NCBI GenBank assembly: GCA_963667605.2 | Contig: CAXXUZ010000003.1 | Span: 62,001-126,000 of the forward strand | Direction: 5' to 3' | DNA: 64,000 nt | From: JADLGL01 sp963667605 | GTDB taxonomy: Bacteria > Pseudomonadota > Alphaproteobacteria > Rhizobiales > Kaistiaceae | Program-made: the position numbers and the translations under genes | The notes under the pieces: generated by a model | What the model was told of the DNA's origin: nothing | What the model saw: the letters and a program-made list of their open reading frames with translations, nothing else | Databases searched by the model: none | Part shown: positions 44,363 through 52,271 of the stretch, one piece after another | Layout: each line of letters opens with the position of its first letter | Numbering within the stretch: the stretch's first letter is position 1

Positions 44363-45046
44363 TTGACCACTCCACCGACTCTCATATTCGACCTTGACGG
44401 GACTTTGGTCGACACCGCTCCGGATCTGATTTCGGCGCTCAATTCAGTCCTAGGCCAGGAGGGTTTTCGGACGCTCTCGCTCGAGGAGGGCAAGACAATG
44501 ATTGGAGCCGGCGCGCGCGCCTTGCTTGACCAAGGCTTGGCGGCGGCGGGGGCGCATCAGACTACCGGGGAAATCGATCGTCTTTTCAATGATTTCTTGA
44601 GCCGCTACACTGCACATGTCGCCGACCAGAGCCGTCCTTTCCCGGGCGCGATCAACGCGGTCGAGCGATTTGCAGCGGACGGCTGGCAATTGGCAGTGTG
44701 CACTAACAAGCCGGAAAGCGTGTCGCGGCTGCTTTTGACCCACCTTGGCCTCATCGATCAGTTCGCCGCGGTCGGCGGCGGCGACAGCTTCGGCGTGAAA
44801 AAGCCCAATCCGAGTCACCTTTTGGAGACAATTTCGGCGGCCGGCGGCGATCCAGCCATGGCCGTCATGGTCGGGGATTCGGAGACCGATATTGTCACCG
44901 CTAGAGCTGCGAAGGTACCAGTGATCGCTGTCGATTTCGGCTATACCATTGATCCGGTAAGCACCTTCGCGCCAGACCGGATCATCAGCCATTTCGATGA
45001 GCTCTATGACGCGGTCGGCGCGCTTGGGGTGACCGCGGTCGGGTAA
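44363..45046 (+). CDS. gph: Phosphoglycolate phosphatase (HAD family)
   Basis: This is a HAD hydrolase of 227 aa starting from a TTG at 44363, just before IFDLDGTLVDTAPDLI (motif I with nucleophile Asp). Motif II is CTNKPESV, motif III lies around GVKKPNP and motif IV is MVGDSETDI. The cap domain type fits Gph, which clears 2-phosphoglycolate from DNA repair or oxygenase activity. Its TTG start has only a weak ribosome site. It is divergent from rpiA and upstream of tRNA-Val. Confidence 0.88.
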   Translation: MTTPPTLIFDLDGTLVDTAPDLISALNSVLGQEGFRTLSLEEGKTMIGAGARALLDQGLAAAGAHQTTGEIDRLFNDFLSRYTAHVADQSRPFPGAINAVERFAADGWQLAVCTNKPESVSRLLLTHLGLIDQFAAVGGGDSFGVKKPNPSHLLETISAAGGDPAMAVMVGDSETDIVTARAAKVPVIAVDFGYTIDPVSTFAPDRIISHFDELYDAVGALGVTAVG

Positions 45047-45163
45047 GTCCGCCGCACCTCATTTGCTGGTAATGCGTCGCTCTGAATTGGACTGAGCCAC
45101 TACCCATTTTCTTGACGGCGCGACACGCGGCATTCTAAATCGCAGACGGACTGACACTGGTGC

Positions 45164-45238
45164 GGGCGGTTAGCTCAGCGGGAGAGCACTCGCTTCACAC
45201 GCGAGGGGTCACTGGTTCAATCCCAGTACCGCCCACCA
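45164..45238 (+). tRNA. tRNA-Val (anticodon CAC)
   Basis: The full cloverleaf is visible: acceptor GGGCGGT paired with ACCGCCC, D arm TAGCTCAGCGGGAGAGC, anticodon stem CTCGC/GCGAG around loop TTCACAC (anticodon CAC), and T arm GGTTCAATCC. The CCA end is encoded at 45236-45238. Confidence 0.96.
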
Positions 45239-45296
45239 CCGACTGGGCGGCGTCGAGCGGAGATCAGCGAGCGCCGCTGGGCGCGAGGTTTACGCG

Positions 45297-46247
45297 ATGG
45301 TGCCAGGAACCGTTATGGGGCCAGCCATGGTCAATGTTGAAATCGCGGATCGCAGCACGAAGGAGCCAACGGCCGAACTGGCTAAGCGTGCGCCCTGGTC
45401 GACGCTGGAAGAGCGGACGATCAATATCCTCGGCTGCAACATCAATTATATCGACGTGGGCAGCGGCGAAGTTGTCGTCTTCCTCCATAATGGCGGCGGG
45501 TTTTGGCAGGTATGGTGGCATCAGATCAAGCATTTTGCGGAGACCCATCGCGTACTGGCCTTCGATTGGCCTGGCTTCGGCGAATCGGGCGATATCGGTG
45601 AGCCGTTGACGGTCGATTCGGCGGCGCGGACTCTGGATGCCTTCACCGATGCGCTAGCGCTCCACGATATCATTCTGATCGGCAATTGCATCGGCGCGGC
45701 GGTAGCTATTCGGTATCAAAACCTTCATCCGGCCAAGGTCCGGGCCCTGGTGCTAATGAACATCTGTCCGGGCCGGAGGATCGTTCGGTTCCGACCGATG
45801 CGAACATTGCTCTATGATCTCGAATTCGCGGTGTTGCGGAAGGGCTTTCGCCGATTGGCGAAATTCGTCGCCGACCGACCGAGGGTTGCGCGCCGGTTTC
45901 CGGGCGTATTGTTCGGTGGGCCTATCTCCGGTGATGATCCGCTATTCGTCAAATATTCTAACAAGATGCGCGAAGATCGGCAAACCGAGTCGCGGGACAG
46001 GCTGCTGTTCTCCAGCAGCAGCTTTACGCTCAAGAACTTCATTCAGAACAATGAGTTGGTGCGCGGCGCTCTTTTGATGTGGGGGCGAGACAACAAGGTC
46101 GCCCCGCTAAAACGCCAAGGCTATTTCCATCAAGGAGTGTGCGAGATCGAGCGGATTGAGATCATCCCAGACGCGGGACATTTGGCGATGTATGAGGCTC
46201 CGGATCGGGTCACCCAACTGATCGAAGACTACATTTCAGAGCGTTGA
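45297..46247 (+). CDS. Alpha/beta hydrolase with cysteine at the nucleophile elbow
   Basis: The 316-aa protein has the alpha/beta hydrolase fold: oxyanion region FLHNGGGFWQVWWHQIKHF, AFDWPGFGESGD, the elbow IGNCIGAAVA, an acid candidate in LLMWGRDNKVAP and the final His in IPDAGHLAMYEAP. The nucleophile position, normally serine in G-x-S-x-G, is cysteine here (GNCIG). Cys-type hydrolases such as dienelactone hydrolase exist, but this subfamily is not one of them by sequence. The substrate is unknown. It follows tRNA-Val and converges with the histidine kinase gene. Confidence 0.85.
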   Translation: MVPGTVMGPAMVNVEIADRSTKEPTAELAKRAPWSTLEERTINILGCNINYIDVGSGEVVVFLHNGGGFWQVWWHQIKHFAETHRVLAFDWPGFGESGDIGEPLTVDSAARTLDAFTDALALHDIILIGNCIGAAVAIRYQNLHPAKVRALVLMNICPGRRIVRFRPMRTLLYDLEFAVLRKGFRRLAKFVADRPRVARRFPGVLFGGPISGDDPLFVKYSNKMREDRQTESRDRLLFSSSSFTLKNFIQNNELVRGALLMWGRDNKVAPLKRQGYFHQGVCEIERIEIIPDAGHLAMYEAPDRVTQLIEDYISER

Positions 46248-46312
46248 TCCGAGCCGATGAGCACTGCCCGCTTGGGGTCGGCGATGTTACGGTCCAGCTT
46301 TGACGCGGGTAC

Positions 46313-47827
46313 CTATCCGGTACGGCGGAGGGAATCATCGATCGGCGGCAACACCTCCATCACCCGGAAGCGCGGGAAGATAGCTGTCGCGGTCGTTCCC
46401 TCACGCAGCTTGGAGGAGAGCTTGAAATCGCCGTCATGGGTATGCATCAGCGCCTGAACGATCGGTAGGCCAAGGCCGGTTCCATCCTCGACTCCTCCGA
46501 TTGCGATCGACCCTTGGCCGAAGGCAGAAAGAACGATCGGAATCTCCTCTTCCGGAATGCCGGGGCCGTTGTCGGCAACCGAAACATATTGCCCCCCACC
46601 CGAGGTCCAGCCAACTCGAATGTCGATCCGACCGCCGGGCTGGGTGAATTTTACGCCGTTGGAAAGGAGATTCAGCACGACCTGACGCACTGCTCGGGCA
46701 TCGACCCATAGAAGCGGCAGGTCCGGCTCGGATTCCGACACCACGGCAATGTCTTTGTTGCGAGCCTTGAGCTCTACGAGGCGCTCGCACTCCTCGACCA
46801 GATGGGCAAGGTTCACCGGCTCTTCCTGCAATTTGTAACGGCCCGCCTCGATTCTCGAGAGATCCAGTATCTCATTGATAAGATTGAGAAGGTGCTCGCC
46901 GCTGGAATGGATGTCCTGGGCATAGTCCTTATAGGTGTTGTTCTCGATCGGTCCGAGAACCTCTTTCTTCATCACTTCGGAGAATCCGAGAATGGCGTTC
47001 AAAGGCGTCCGTAGTTCGTGGCTCATGGTCGCGAGAAAACGGGATTTGGCGAGATTCGCCTCCTCGGCGCGTCGACGGGATTCGTCGGAGATTGCCTTCG
47101 CGGTCTCCAATTCGCCGATCAGGAGGTCCTTCTCCGCCCGCGACTCCAGCGCTGTCAGCGTGGCCGAGTAGAACCGACCGCCCAATAGCAGGAAGAAACC
47201 TTCCGCGCCGATAGCGAGCGTTGCCATCGCGTAGTAGAGCGGCTCACCGCGGATTACGAACACGGCGACCGTCGAAACCACAGCCGGCAGAGTGCCGGCG
47301 ATAGCGGCGCCCGGAACGGTTGCCGCGGCGATAGCAACGCCCGAGACGATCACAATCATGACCGAAAACTGAAACACGTCGAGGCCGGGGCCGACGGGTG
47401 CAAACGAAGAAAGCACGATGATTGCCGACCAAGACAGGCCGTTGATTAGCTCGATAAAAGTCAGCCTCTTGACCCAGGTCCCGATCTTGACGGAAGCAGG
47501 GGGGATCGCAGTGAAACGGCGACACACCATGAATGAAATCAGGTGGGCCGTGAGCACGGTTGCGGCCCAGGCGGCCACTTGGGCCGGATCGATCCATAGC
47601 AGCGCCGTCGCCCCGATCAAAACGACGAGCAAAGGCATCGCGAAGACCGCGCTGACCCGATTGCACGCAAGCGACAATGCCAATTCGTAGTCGAACGCGG
47701 GCCGCGTACCCGTCCTGGATGTCAGCCGTTCACGCTGGTCACTGACCGCGCGCGCAACCGCCCGCCGGCGCTCGGCACGCCGGCGGTTCACAACGGTCTT
47801 GTCGGCTTCGCCTGATCTGCCGGACAT
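46313..47827 (-). CDS. Membrane sensor histidine kinase (orphan)
   Basis: The ATG at 47827 gives 504 aa. The N-terminal third has a basic stretch, then about six hydrophobic spans (residues 55-215) with no large periplasmic loop. A short coiled coil leads to the HisKA domain with the phosphorylated His in FLATMSHELRTPLNAILGFSE. The ATPase domain has N box VVLNLLSNGVKF, G1 VSVADNGPGIPEEE and G2 GTGLGLPIVQALM. This domain order resembles the PdhS/DivJ-like kinases of alphaproteobacteria. No response regulator is adjacent, so its partner lies elsewhere. The uracil-DNA-glycosylase-like gene is divergent. Confidence 0.88.
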   Translation of the reverse strand: MSGRSGEADKTVVNRRRAERRRAVARAVSDQRERLTSRTGTRPAFDYELALSLACNRVSAVFAMPLLVVLIGATALLWIDPAQVAAWAATVLTAHLISFMVCRRFTAIPPASVKIGTWVKRLTFIELINGLSWSAIIVLSSFAPVGPGLDVFQFSVMIVIVSGVAIAAATVPGAAIAGTLPAVVSTVAVFVIRGEPLYYAMATLAIGAEGFFLLLGGRFYSATLTALESRAEKDLLIGELETAKAISDESRRRAEEANLAKSRFLATMSHELRTPLNAILGFSEVMKKEVLGPIENNTYKDYAQDIHSSGEHLLNLINEILDLSRIEAGRYKLQEEPVNLAHLVEECERLVELKARNKDIAVVSESEPDLPLLWVDARAVRQVVLNLLSNGVKFTQPGGRIDIRVGWTSGGGQYVSVADNGPGIPEEEIPIVLSAFGQGSIAIGGVEDGTGLGLPIVQALMHTHDGDFKLSSKLREGTTATAIFPRFRVMEVLPPIDDSLRRTG

Positions 47828-47921
47828 CGGATAGCCGCCCAATCTTGCCCGTTCTTTCAGGGACGGGCCGGGCGCATATAGTTCACGAGAACGCTTAAGA
47901 TCGGTTTCAGGAGCTTGGTTA

Positions 47922-48575
47922 ATGCCGCGACAATCAACACCCAACGGCACTGGGGGATCGCTGGCGGAGCTGCTGGCAAAAGTCAGGACTTGCCGGGTCT
48001 GTCGCGATCGGCCGATTGGACCGCAATTGCCGCACGAACCGCGACCGGTATTGCGGGCCGACGCTACCGCGACATTGTGTATCGCGGGGCAGGCTCCGGG
48101 TACCCGGGTGCATGCCACTGGTGTCCCCTTCAATGATCCGTCGGGCGATCGGCTCCGGCAATGGATGGGGATCGAGCGGCCGAAGTTCTATGATGCGAGC
48201 CGGGTAGCGATCGTGCCGATGGGATTCTGCTTTCCCGGCCTGAGCGGAGCCGGTGCGGATCTACCGCCGCGAGGCGAATGCGCCGACACATGGCACGACG
48301 CGATATTCGCGAGGTTGCTGGCATTGCGGCTGATTCTGGCGATCGGAGCCTTCGCCCAGGCCTATCATTTGCCCGGCCGCGCCGGCGCGAACCTCACCGA
48401 AACGGTCCGCAATTGGCGGGAGATAGCTGCGGCCACGGCTGCCGAGGATGGCCGCAAGATCATTCCCCTGCCCCACTCGTCCTGGCGCAATAGCGGTTGG
48501 CTGAAGAAGAACCGGTGGTTCGAGGCCGAATTGTTACCGGCGCTACGCGCCGCCATTGCCGACGCTATCGGCTGA
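47922..48575 (+). CDS. Uracil-DNA glycosylase family protein
   Basis: This is a 217-aa protein of the UDG superfamily, expected to remove damaged bases such as uracil from DNA or to have a related role. Motif A appears as AGQAPGTRVHATGVPFNDPS and the second motif as PLPHSSWRNSGWLKKN. An N-terminal CRVCRD could take part in metal binding, but the four cysteines of the iron-sulfur UDG families are not all apparent. It belongs to the group annotated simply as UDG family in proteobacteria; real substrate unknown. An AlkD-like repair gene is 2 kb away. Confidence 0.8.
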   Translation: MPRQSTPNGTGGSLAELLAKVRTCRVCRDRPIGPQLPHEPRPVLRADATATLCIAGQAPGTRVHATGVPFNDPSGDRLRQWMGIERPKFYDASRVAIVPMGFCFPGLSGAGADLPPRGECADTWHDAIFARLLALRLILAIGAFAQAYHLPGRAGANLTETVRNWREIAAATAAEDGRKIIPLPHSSWRNSGWLKKNRWFEAELLPALRAAIADAIG

Positions 48576-48578
48576 TCC

Positions 48579-49496
48579 CTACGGATCGGGGCCGGTAATC
48601 AGCGACAGCGCCAGATCCCTCGACCAGGCCGCTATCGAGCCCTCATAGAGCCGCGTGTTGTCAAAGCCGAGAAGTTCGTGGAGGACGAACCAATTGATCG
48701 AACTCCAGTGGCCCGTGTTGCAATAGACTATGATTTGGGTGCCGAACACGGACAGTTTGGGCGGCAGCTGTTTGGTCAGCTCATCGATCGGCTTTAGCCG
48801 ATCGGCAGCGGTATCGTAGAACAGTGCATTGTCGAGACTGATAGCGCCGGGAATCTGGCCGGGCCGTGTCACAAGGCCGCTCTGCGTTGTGCCCTCATAT
48901 TGGCCGGGCGGGCGCGCATCAATGATCACCACTTCGGTAAAGAGCCGTTCAGCCACATAATTGGTGCTGGCGAGTATTTCAGTACGCGGGGCCGCCACGA
49001 ACCGGCGACCCAAGTGAGCATTCGTAGGCGCCGTCTCGGTCGGAAGACCGCCGGTCGCCCAGCCGCCGTCGAGGATCGCCACGGAATCATGGCCGAGATA
49101 TTTCAGCACCCAATAGATTCAAGTTGCGCCGCCGAGTTCTGTGCTGCCAGTGCCGGCCGGCACGACCACAACGCTGATGCCGGCTCCGATGCCGAGGCTT
49201 GAGAGAAAGGCTTCAAGGTCCGCGATCTCGGGCAGAACCCAGGGCACTTCGTCACGGGTTGTGCGCCAATTGCCGGGATAGTCGGTCTGGAGCGCCCCGG
49301 GAATATGGCTGGCCTCAAAGTCAGCTTTTGAGCGGATATCGAGGACGACAAGGCCCTCGGCGATTGTGTTTTGCGCTAGCCAATTGGTCGTCACCAGCGG
49401 CGTCGCCGCCGGGCCGGCGACAGCTCCGGCCGTCATCAGGTAAAATCCGGTCAGAACCGACAAGGCAAGGGCTGCTAATCTCCTCATGGACGGCAT
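48579..49496 (-). pseudogene. Secreted two-domain rhodanese (sulfurtransferase) with an internal TGA
   Basis: From 49496 a signal peptide (RLAALALSVLTGFYLMTAGA) leads to the first rhodanese domain (GLVVLDIRSKADFEASHIPG). At 49119-49121 a TGA interrupts the frame. The same frame then continues with IYWVLKYLGHDSVAILDGGW and the second rhodanese domain, whose active-site loop is YCNTGHWSS (C in the catalytic position), to the stop at 48579. Family members have an Arg or Tyr-Arg before the interrupted site, so a CGA to TGA change is the simplest cause. As written only the first, non-catalytic domain would be exported. Confidence 0.82.
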
Positions 49497-49656
49497 CTTT
49501 ACACCGACCCCGGATCAAATCGAGCGGTCCGCAGAATGCGGTGGATCGAGAGTTGCTAGAATGATAATCTCTTCATAGGCCCCTTCGCGTCGCTACTGAG
49601 AAACTCATACCTCGCGGCGAGGCTTTCTGTATCCACCGTTCTCAAGGAGCGCCATC

Positions 49657-50148
49657 ATGGTCGACCGCCTAGACCGAAAGATCATGCTAATATTACAAGA
49701 GGACGCGACAATCCCGGTTGCCGAAATCGGCCGCCGGGTCGGCCTGTCGACTACGCCCTGCTGGCGGCGCATTCAAAAGCTCGAAGAAGAGGGCGTAATC
49801 ACCCGGCGAGTGGTGCTGCTCGATCCGAAGAAGATCAATGTCAAGGTGACCGCTTTCGTCTCGATCACCACCAATCAGCATAATGACGAATGGCTGCGAC
49901 GCTTCGCTGAGGTCATCCGCGATTTTCCGGAAGTCATCGAGTTGTACCGGATGGCCGGCCAAGTCGACTATTTGTTGCGGGTGGTAGTTCCCGACATCGA
50001 GGCCTTTGACGGCCTTTACAAGCGGCTGATCGCGAACATCGACATCGCTGATGTGTCGACGGCCTTCGCGATGGAGCAAATCAAATACACCACGCAAATG
50101 CCGCTCAACTACATCCAGCTCGGCAAGGCGAAGGAGCGAGCGGGGTAG
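49657..50148 (+). CDS. Lrp/AsnC family transcriptional regulator
   Basis: This is a 163-aa regulator with an N-terminal winged helix-turn-helix (IPVAEIGRRVGLSTTPCWRRIQKLEEEGVI) and a C-terminal RAM/AsnC ligand-binding domain (EVIELYRMAGQVDYLLRVVVPD). An AAGGAG ribosome site lies upstream of the ATG. Such proteins form octamers and respond to amino acids. No amino-acid gene is adjacent, so the target is unknown. It converges with the AlkD-like gene. Confidence 0.93.
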   Translation: MVDRLDRKIMLILQEDATIPVAEIGRRVGLSTTPCWRRIQKLEEEGVITRRVVLLDPKKINVKVTAFVSITTNQHNDEWLRRFAEVIRDFPEVIELYRMAGQVDYLLRVVVPDIEAFDGLYKRLIANIDIADVSTAFAMEQIKYTTQMPLNYIQLGKAKERAG

Positions 50149-50165
50149 GCCCGCTGAGGACACGC

Positions 50166-50870
50166 TTAGCCCGATTCAAGCCCGAGACGGTCCAGCTGCT
50201 TCGGGTCGGCGAGTTCTTTGACTGCGTTGCGGCCAATCCAGCGGGCAACTCGATCCTGTGAAGCGGCGAGCTTCTCGGCGAGGGCGAGCGCAGCCGGGTG
50301 CAGCGTCACCGATCGTTTGCCGATTTGACGAAGCGCCCAGTTCACTGCTTTCTTCACGAAGTTGCGGTTGTCGCCGGAATGACGCTCGATCAGCGTCAGG
50401 AACGGCAGGAATTCCTTGTCCGGTACCGTCTTGGCATGCACGGCATAGCCGGCGATCAGCGCGAAGGCGGCGCGGCGAACAAATTCGCGCTCGTCTTTCG
50501 CCCATCGCTGAACCTTCTCCATGACAAAGGGCGTTGCGGAGAAAAGCTTCATGCAAGCCTGGTCGCAGAGATCCCATGAATCGAAGTCGGCCACCCAGCG
50601 ATCCATCTGTTTCGACGTGACCAGCTTGGGATCGTCGATCAGGGCTGCTAAAATTCGCGCTTCATGTTTCCCGCTGCGCCAAAGCACCGCGGCCAACGCA
50701 TGTTTGCGTCGATATCTTCGAGCCAAGGGCCGCAAGGCGGTCATCGAAATCCCGTAGGCTCGGTCGGTGTTGATCCCGAAGCGCGCCATCCCGGTCCGAT
50801 TTTCCTCGGAGCCAAGCGCTTCCAACTCGGCTAGTATTTGATCGGCTTCCGCCCGGGTATTATCGATCAT
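50166..50870 (-). CDS. DNA alkylation repair protein (AlkD-like HEAT-repeat protein)
   Basis: The ATG at 50870 gives 234 aa made of short helical repeats. Family stretches are RYRRKHALAAVLWRSGKHEA, DSWDLCDQACMKLF, REFVRRAAFALIAGYAV and FVKKAVNWALRQIGKR. AlkD enzymes excise alkylated purines without base flipping; the D of WDLCDQ and the basic HEAT surface fit, but many members of this group are uncharacterised. It is divergent from the mrp gene, 123 bases apart. Confidence 0.88.
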   Translation of the reverse strand: MIDNTRAEADQILAELEALGSEENRTGMARFGINTDRAYGISMTALRPLARRYRRKHALAAVLWRSGKHEARILAALIDDPKLVTSKQMDRWVADFDSWDLCDQACMKLFSATPFVMEKVQRWAKDEREFVRRAAFALIAGYAVHAKTVPDKEFLPFLTLIERHSGDNRNFVKKAVNWALRQIGKRSVTLHPAALALAEKLAASQDRVARWIGRNAVKELADPKQLDRLGLESG

Positions 50871-50993
50871 GGTGGCCGCTCGGAAATACGTCGCTTGAGT
50901 GCTGGTTGAATACCGACAAATCGGTCGCTGCCTCAGCCGCGTCGATTTGACGACACACCGCGGGCGGCCTATCAGCGCCGACCAGCCTGCGGA

Positions 50994-52142
50994 ATGGTTC
51001 TCGCCGATATGACCCAGGTCAGCCGCCAAGCTATCATCGAAATCCTGCGCCAAGTGCAAGACCCTCAGCGTGGCGGCGACATCGTCACGCTGGGCCTGAT
51101 CTCGGATATCATCGTCGATGGTGCCAAGGTTGCTTTTTCCATAACCACCGATCCCGATCGCATTGCCGAGACGGAGAAGGTTCGCGCCAAAGCGGAGACG
51201 GCGGTACGAGCGATTCCGGGTATCGAAAGCGTAACTGCGGTGTTGACCGCCGAGGCGATGAGACCGGCCGGCGGCAAGACCGAGCAGGCGGCCGGGCAGC
51301 CGGTTCGGCAGTCCATCGCGGGCGCGAAAGCTGCGGTGCCAGGTATTGGAGCGATCATTGCCGTCGCCAGCGGCAAGGGCGGGGTTGGCAAATCGACCAC
51401 GGCGGTCAATCTCGCACTCGGCCTCCAATATCTCGGCCTTTCAGTCGGTATCCTCGACGCCGACATCTACGGTCCATCGCTGCCGCGCCTGCTCGGCATC
51501 ACCGGCAAGCCAGAGCAACTCGACGGCCGGACGATGAAGCCGTTACAGGCGCTTGGACTCAAGCTGATGTCCATGGGTTTCTTGATCGCTGAAGGAACGC
51601 CAGTAATTTGGCGCGGCCCGATGGTGATCTCGGCGCTGACGCAGATGCTTCGCCAGGTGGCCTGGGGCGACCTCGATATATTGGTGGTCGACATGCCTCC
51701 GGGCACCGGCGACGCGCAACTTACGATCGCGCAGAAAGTGCCACTGGCGGGCGCGGTAATTGTTTCGACGCCGCAGGATCTGGCTCTGATAGACGCCCGT
51801 AAGGGATTGGCGATGTTCCAGCGTGTCGAAGTTCCGGTGCTTGGGATCGTCGAGAATATGAGCACGTTCGTCTGCCCGCATTGCGGCAAGCGTACCGATC
51901 TTTTTGGCCACGGCGGAGCCAAAGACGAAGCTGAACGTTTGGGCGTTCCATTTCTGGGCGAGGTACCGCTCGATATCGCCATTCGGCGCACCTCGGACGA
52001 AGGCAAACCAATCGTTGCCAGCGACCCCGACGGGTCACAAGCAGCTGCCTATCGCGCGATCGCGGCCGCGGTCCTGGGCGCGCTCGAGAATCGCAAAGGC
52101 AACGATCAGCGACGCCCGCCCAGCATCGTCATTGAAGAGTAA
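50994..52142 (+). CDS. Mrp/NBP35 family P-loop protein (iron-sulfur cluster carrier)
   Basis: This is a 382-aa ApbC/Mrp protein. An N-terminal MIP18/DUF59 domain (residues 5-85) is followed by an Ala/Gln linker and the deviant Walker A ASGKGGVGKSTTAVNLA, Walker B VVDMPPGTGDAQLT and the CPHCG cluster-binding motif in FVCPHCGKRTDLFG. Mrp proteins carry and deliver 4Fe-4S clusters. The start could be the ATG at 50994 or 51009; neither has a strong ribosome site. It is divergent from the AlkD-like gene. Confidence 0.93.
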   Translation: MVLADMTQVSRQAIIEILRQVQDPQRGGDIVTLGLISDIIVDGAKVAFSITTDPDRIAETEKVRAKAETAVRAIPGIESVTAVLTAEAMRPAGGKTEQAAGQPVRQSIAGAKAAVPGIGAIIAVASGKGGVGKSTTAVNLALGLQYLGLSVGILDADIYGPSLPRLLGITGKPEQLDGRTMKPLQALGLKLMSMGFLIAEGTPVIWRGPMVISALTQMLRQVAWGDLDILVVDMPPGTGDAQLTIAQKVPLAGAVIVSTPQDLALIDARKGLAMFQRVEVPVLGIVENMSTFVCPHCGKRTDLFGHGGAKDEAERLGVPFLGEVPLDIAIRRTSDEGKPIVASDPDGSQAAAYRAIAAAVLGALENRKGNDQRRPPSIVIEE

Positions 52143-52271
52143 ATCTGCGCGCGTCGCCGTAGCAATTCGTTGACTCACGCAACAACGGAATGGCGTGAAT
52201 TAACCCTTCAAGGGGGCGCCCGGCACTAGTGTCCGGACACCCGTCAAGAATACGCGTTTCGGAGTTGTCTG

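Noticed and set aside
49119..49121. Selenocysteine at the TGA in the rhodanese
   Set aside because: The site is between domains, away from the catalytic cysteine, and an Arg codon CGA explains it by one transition.
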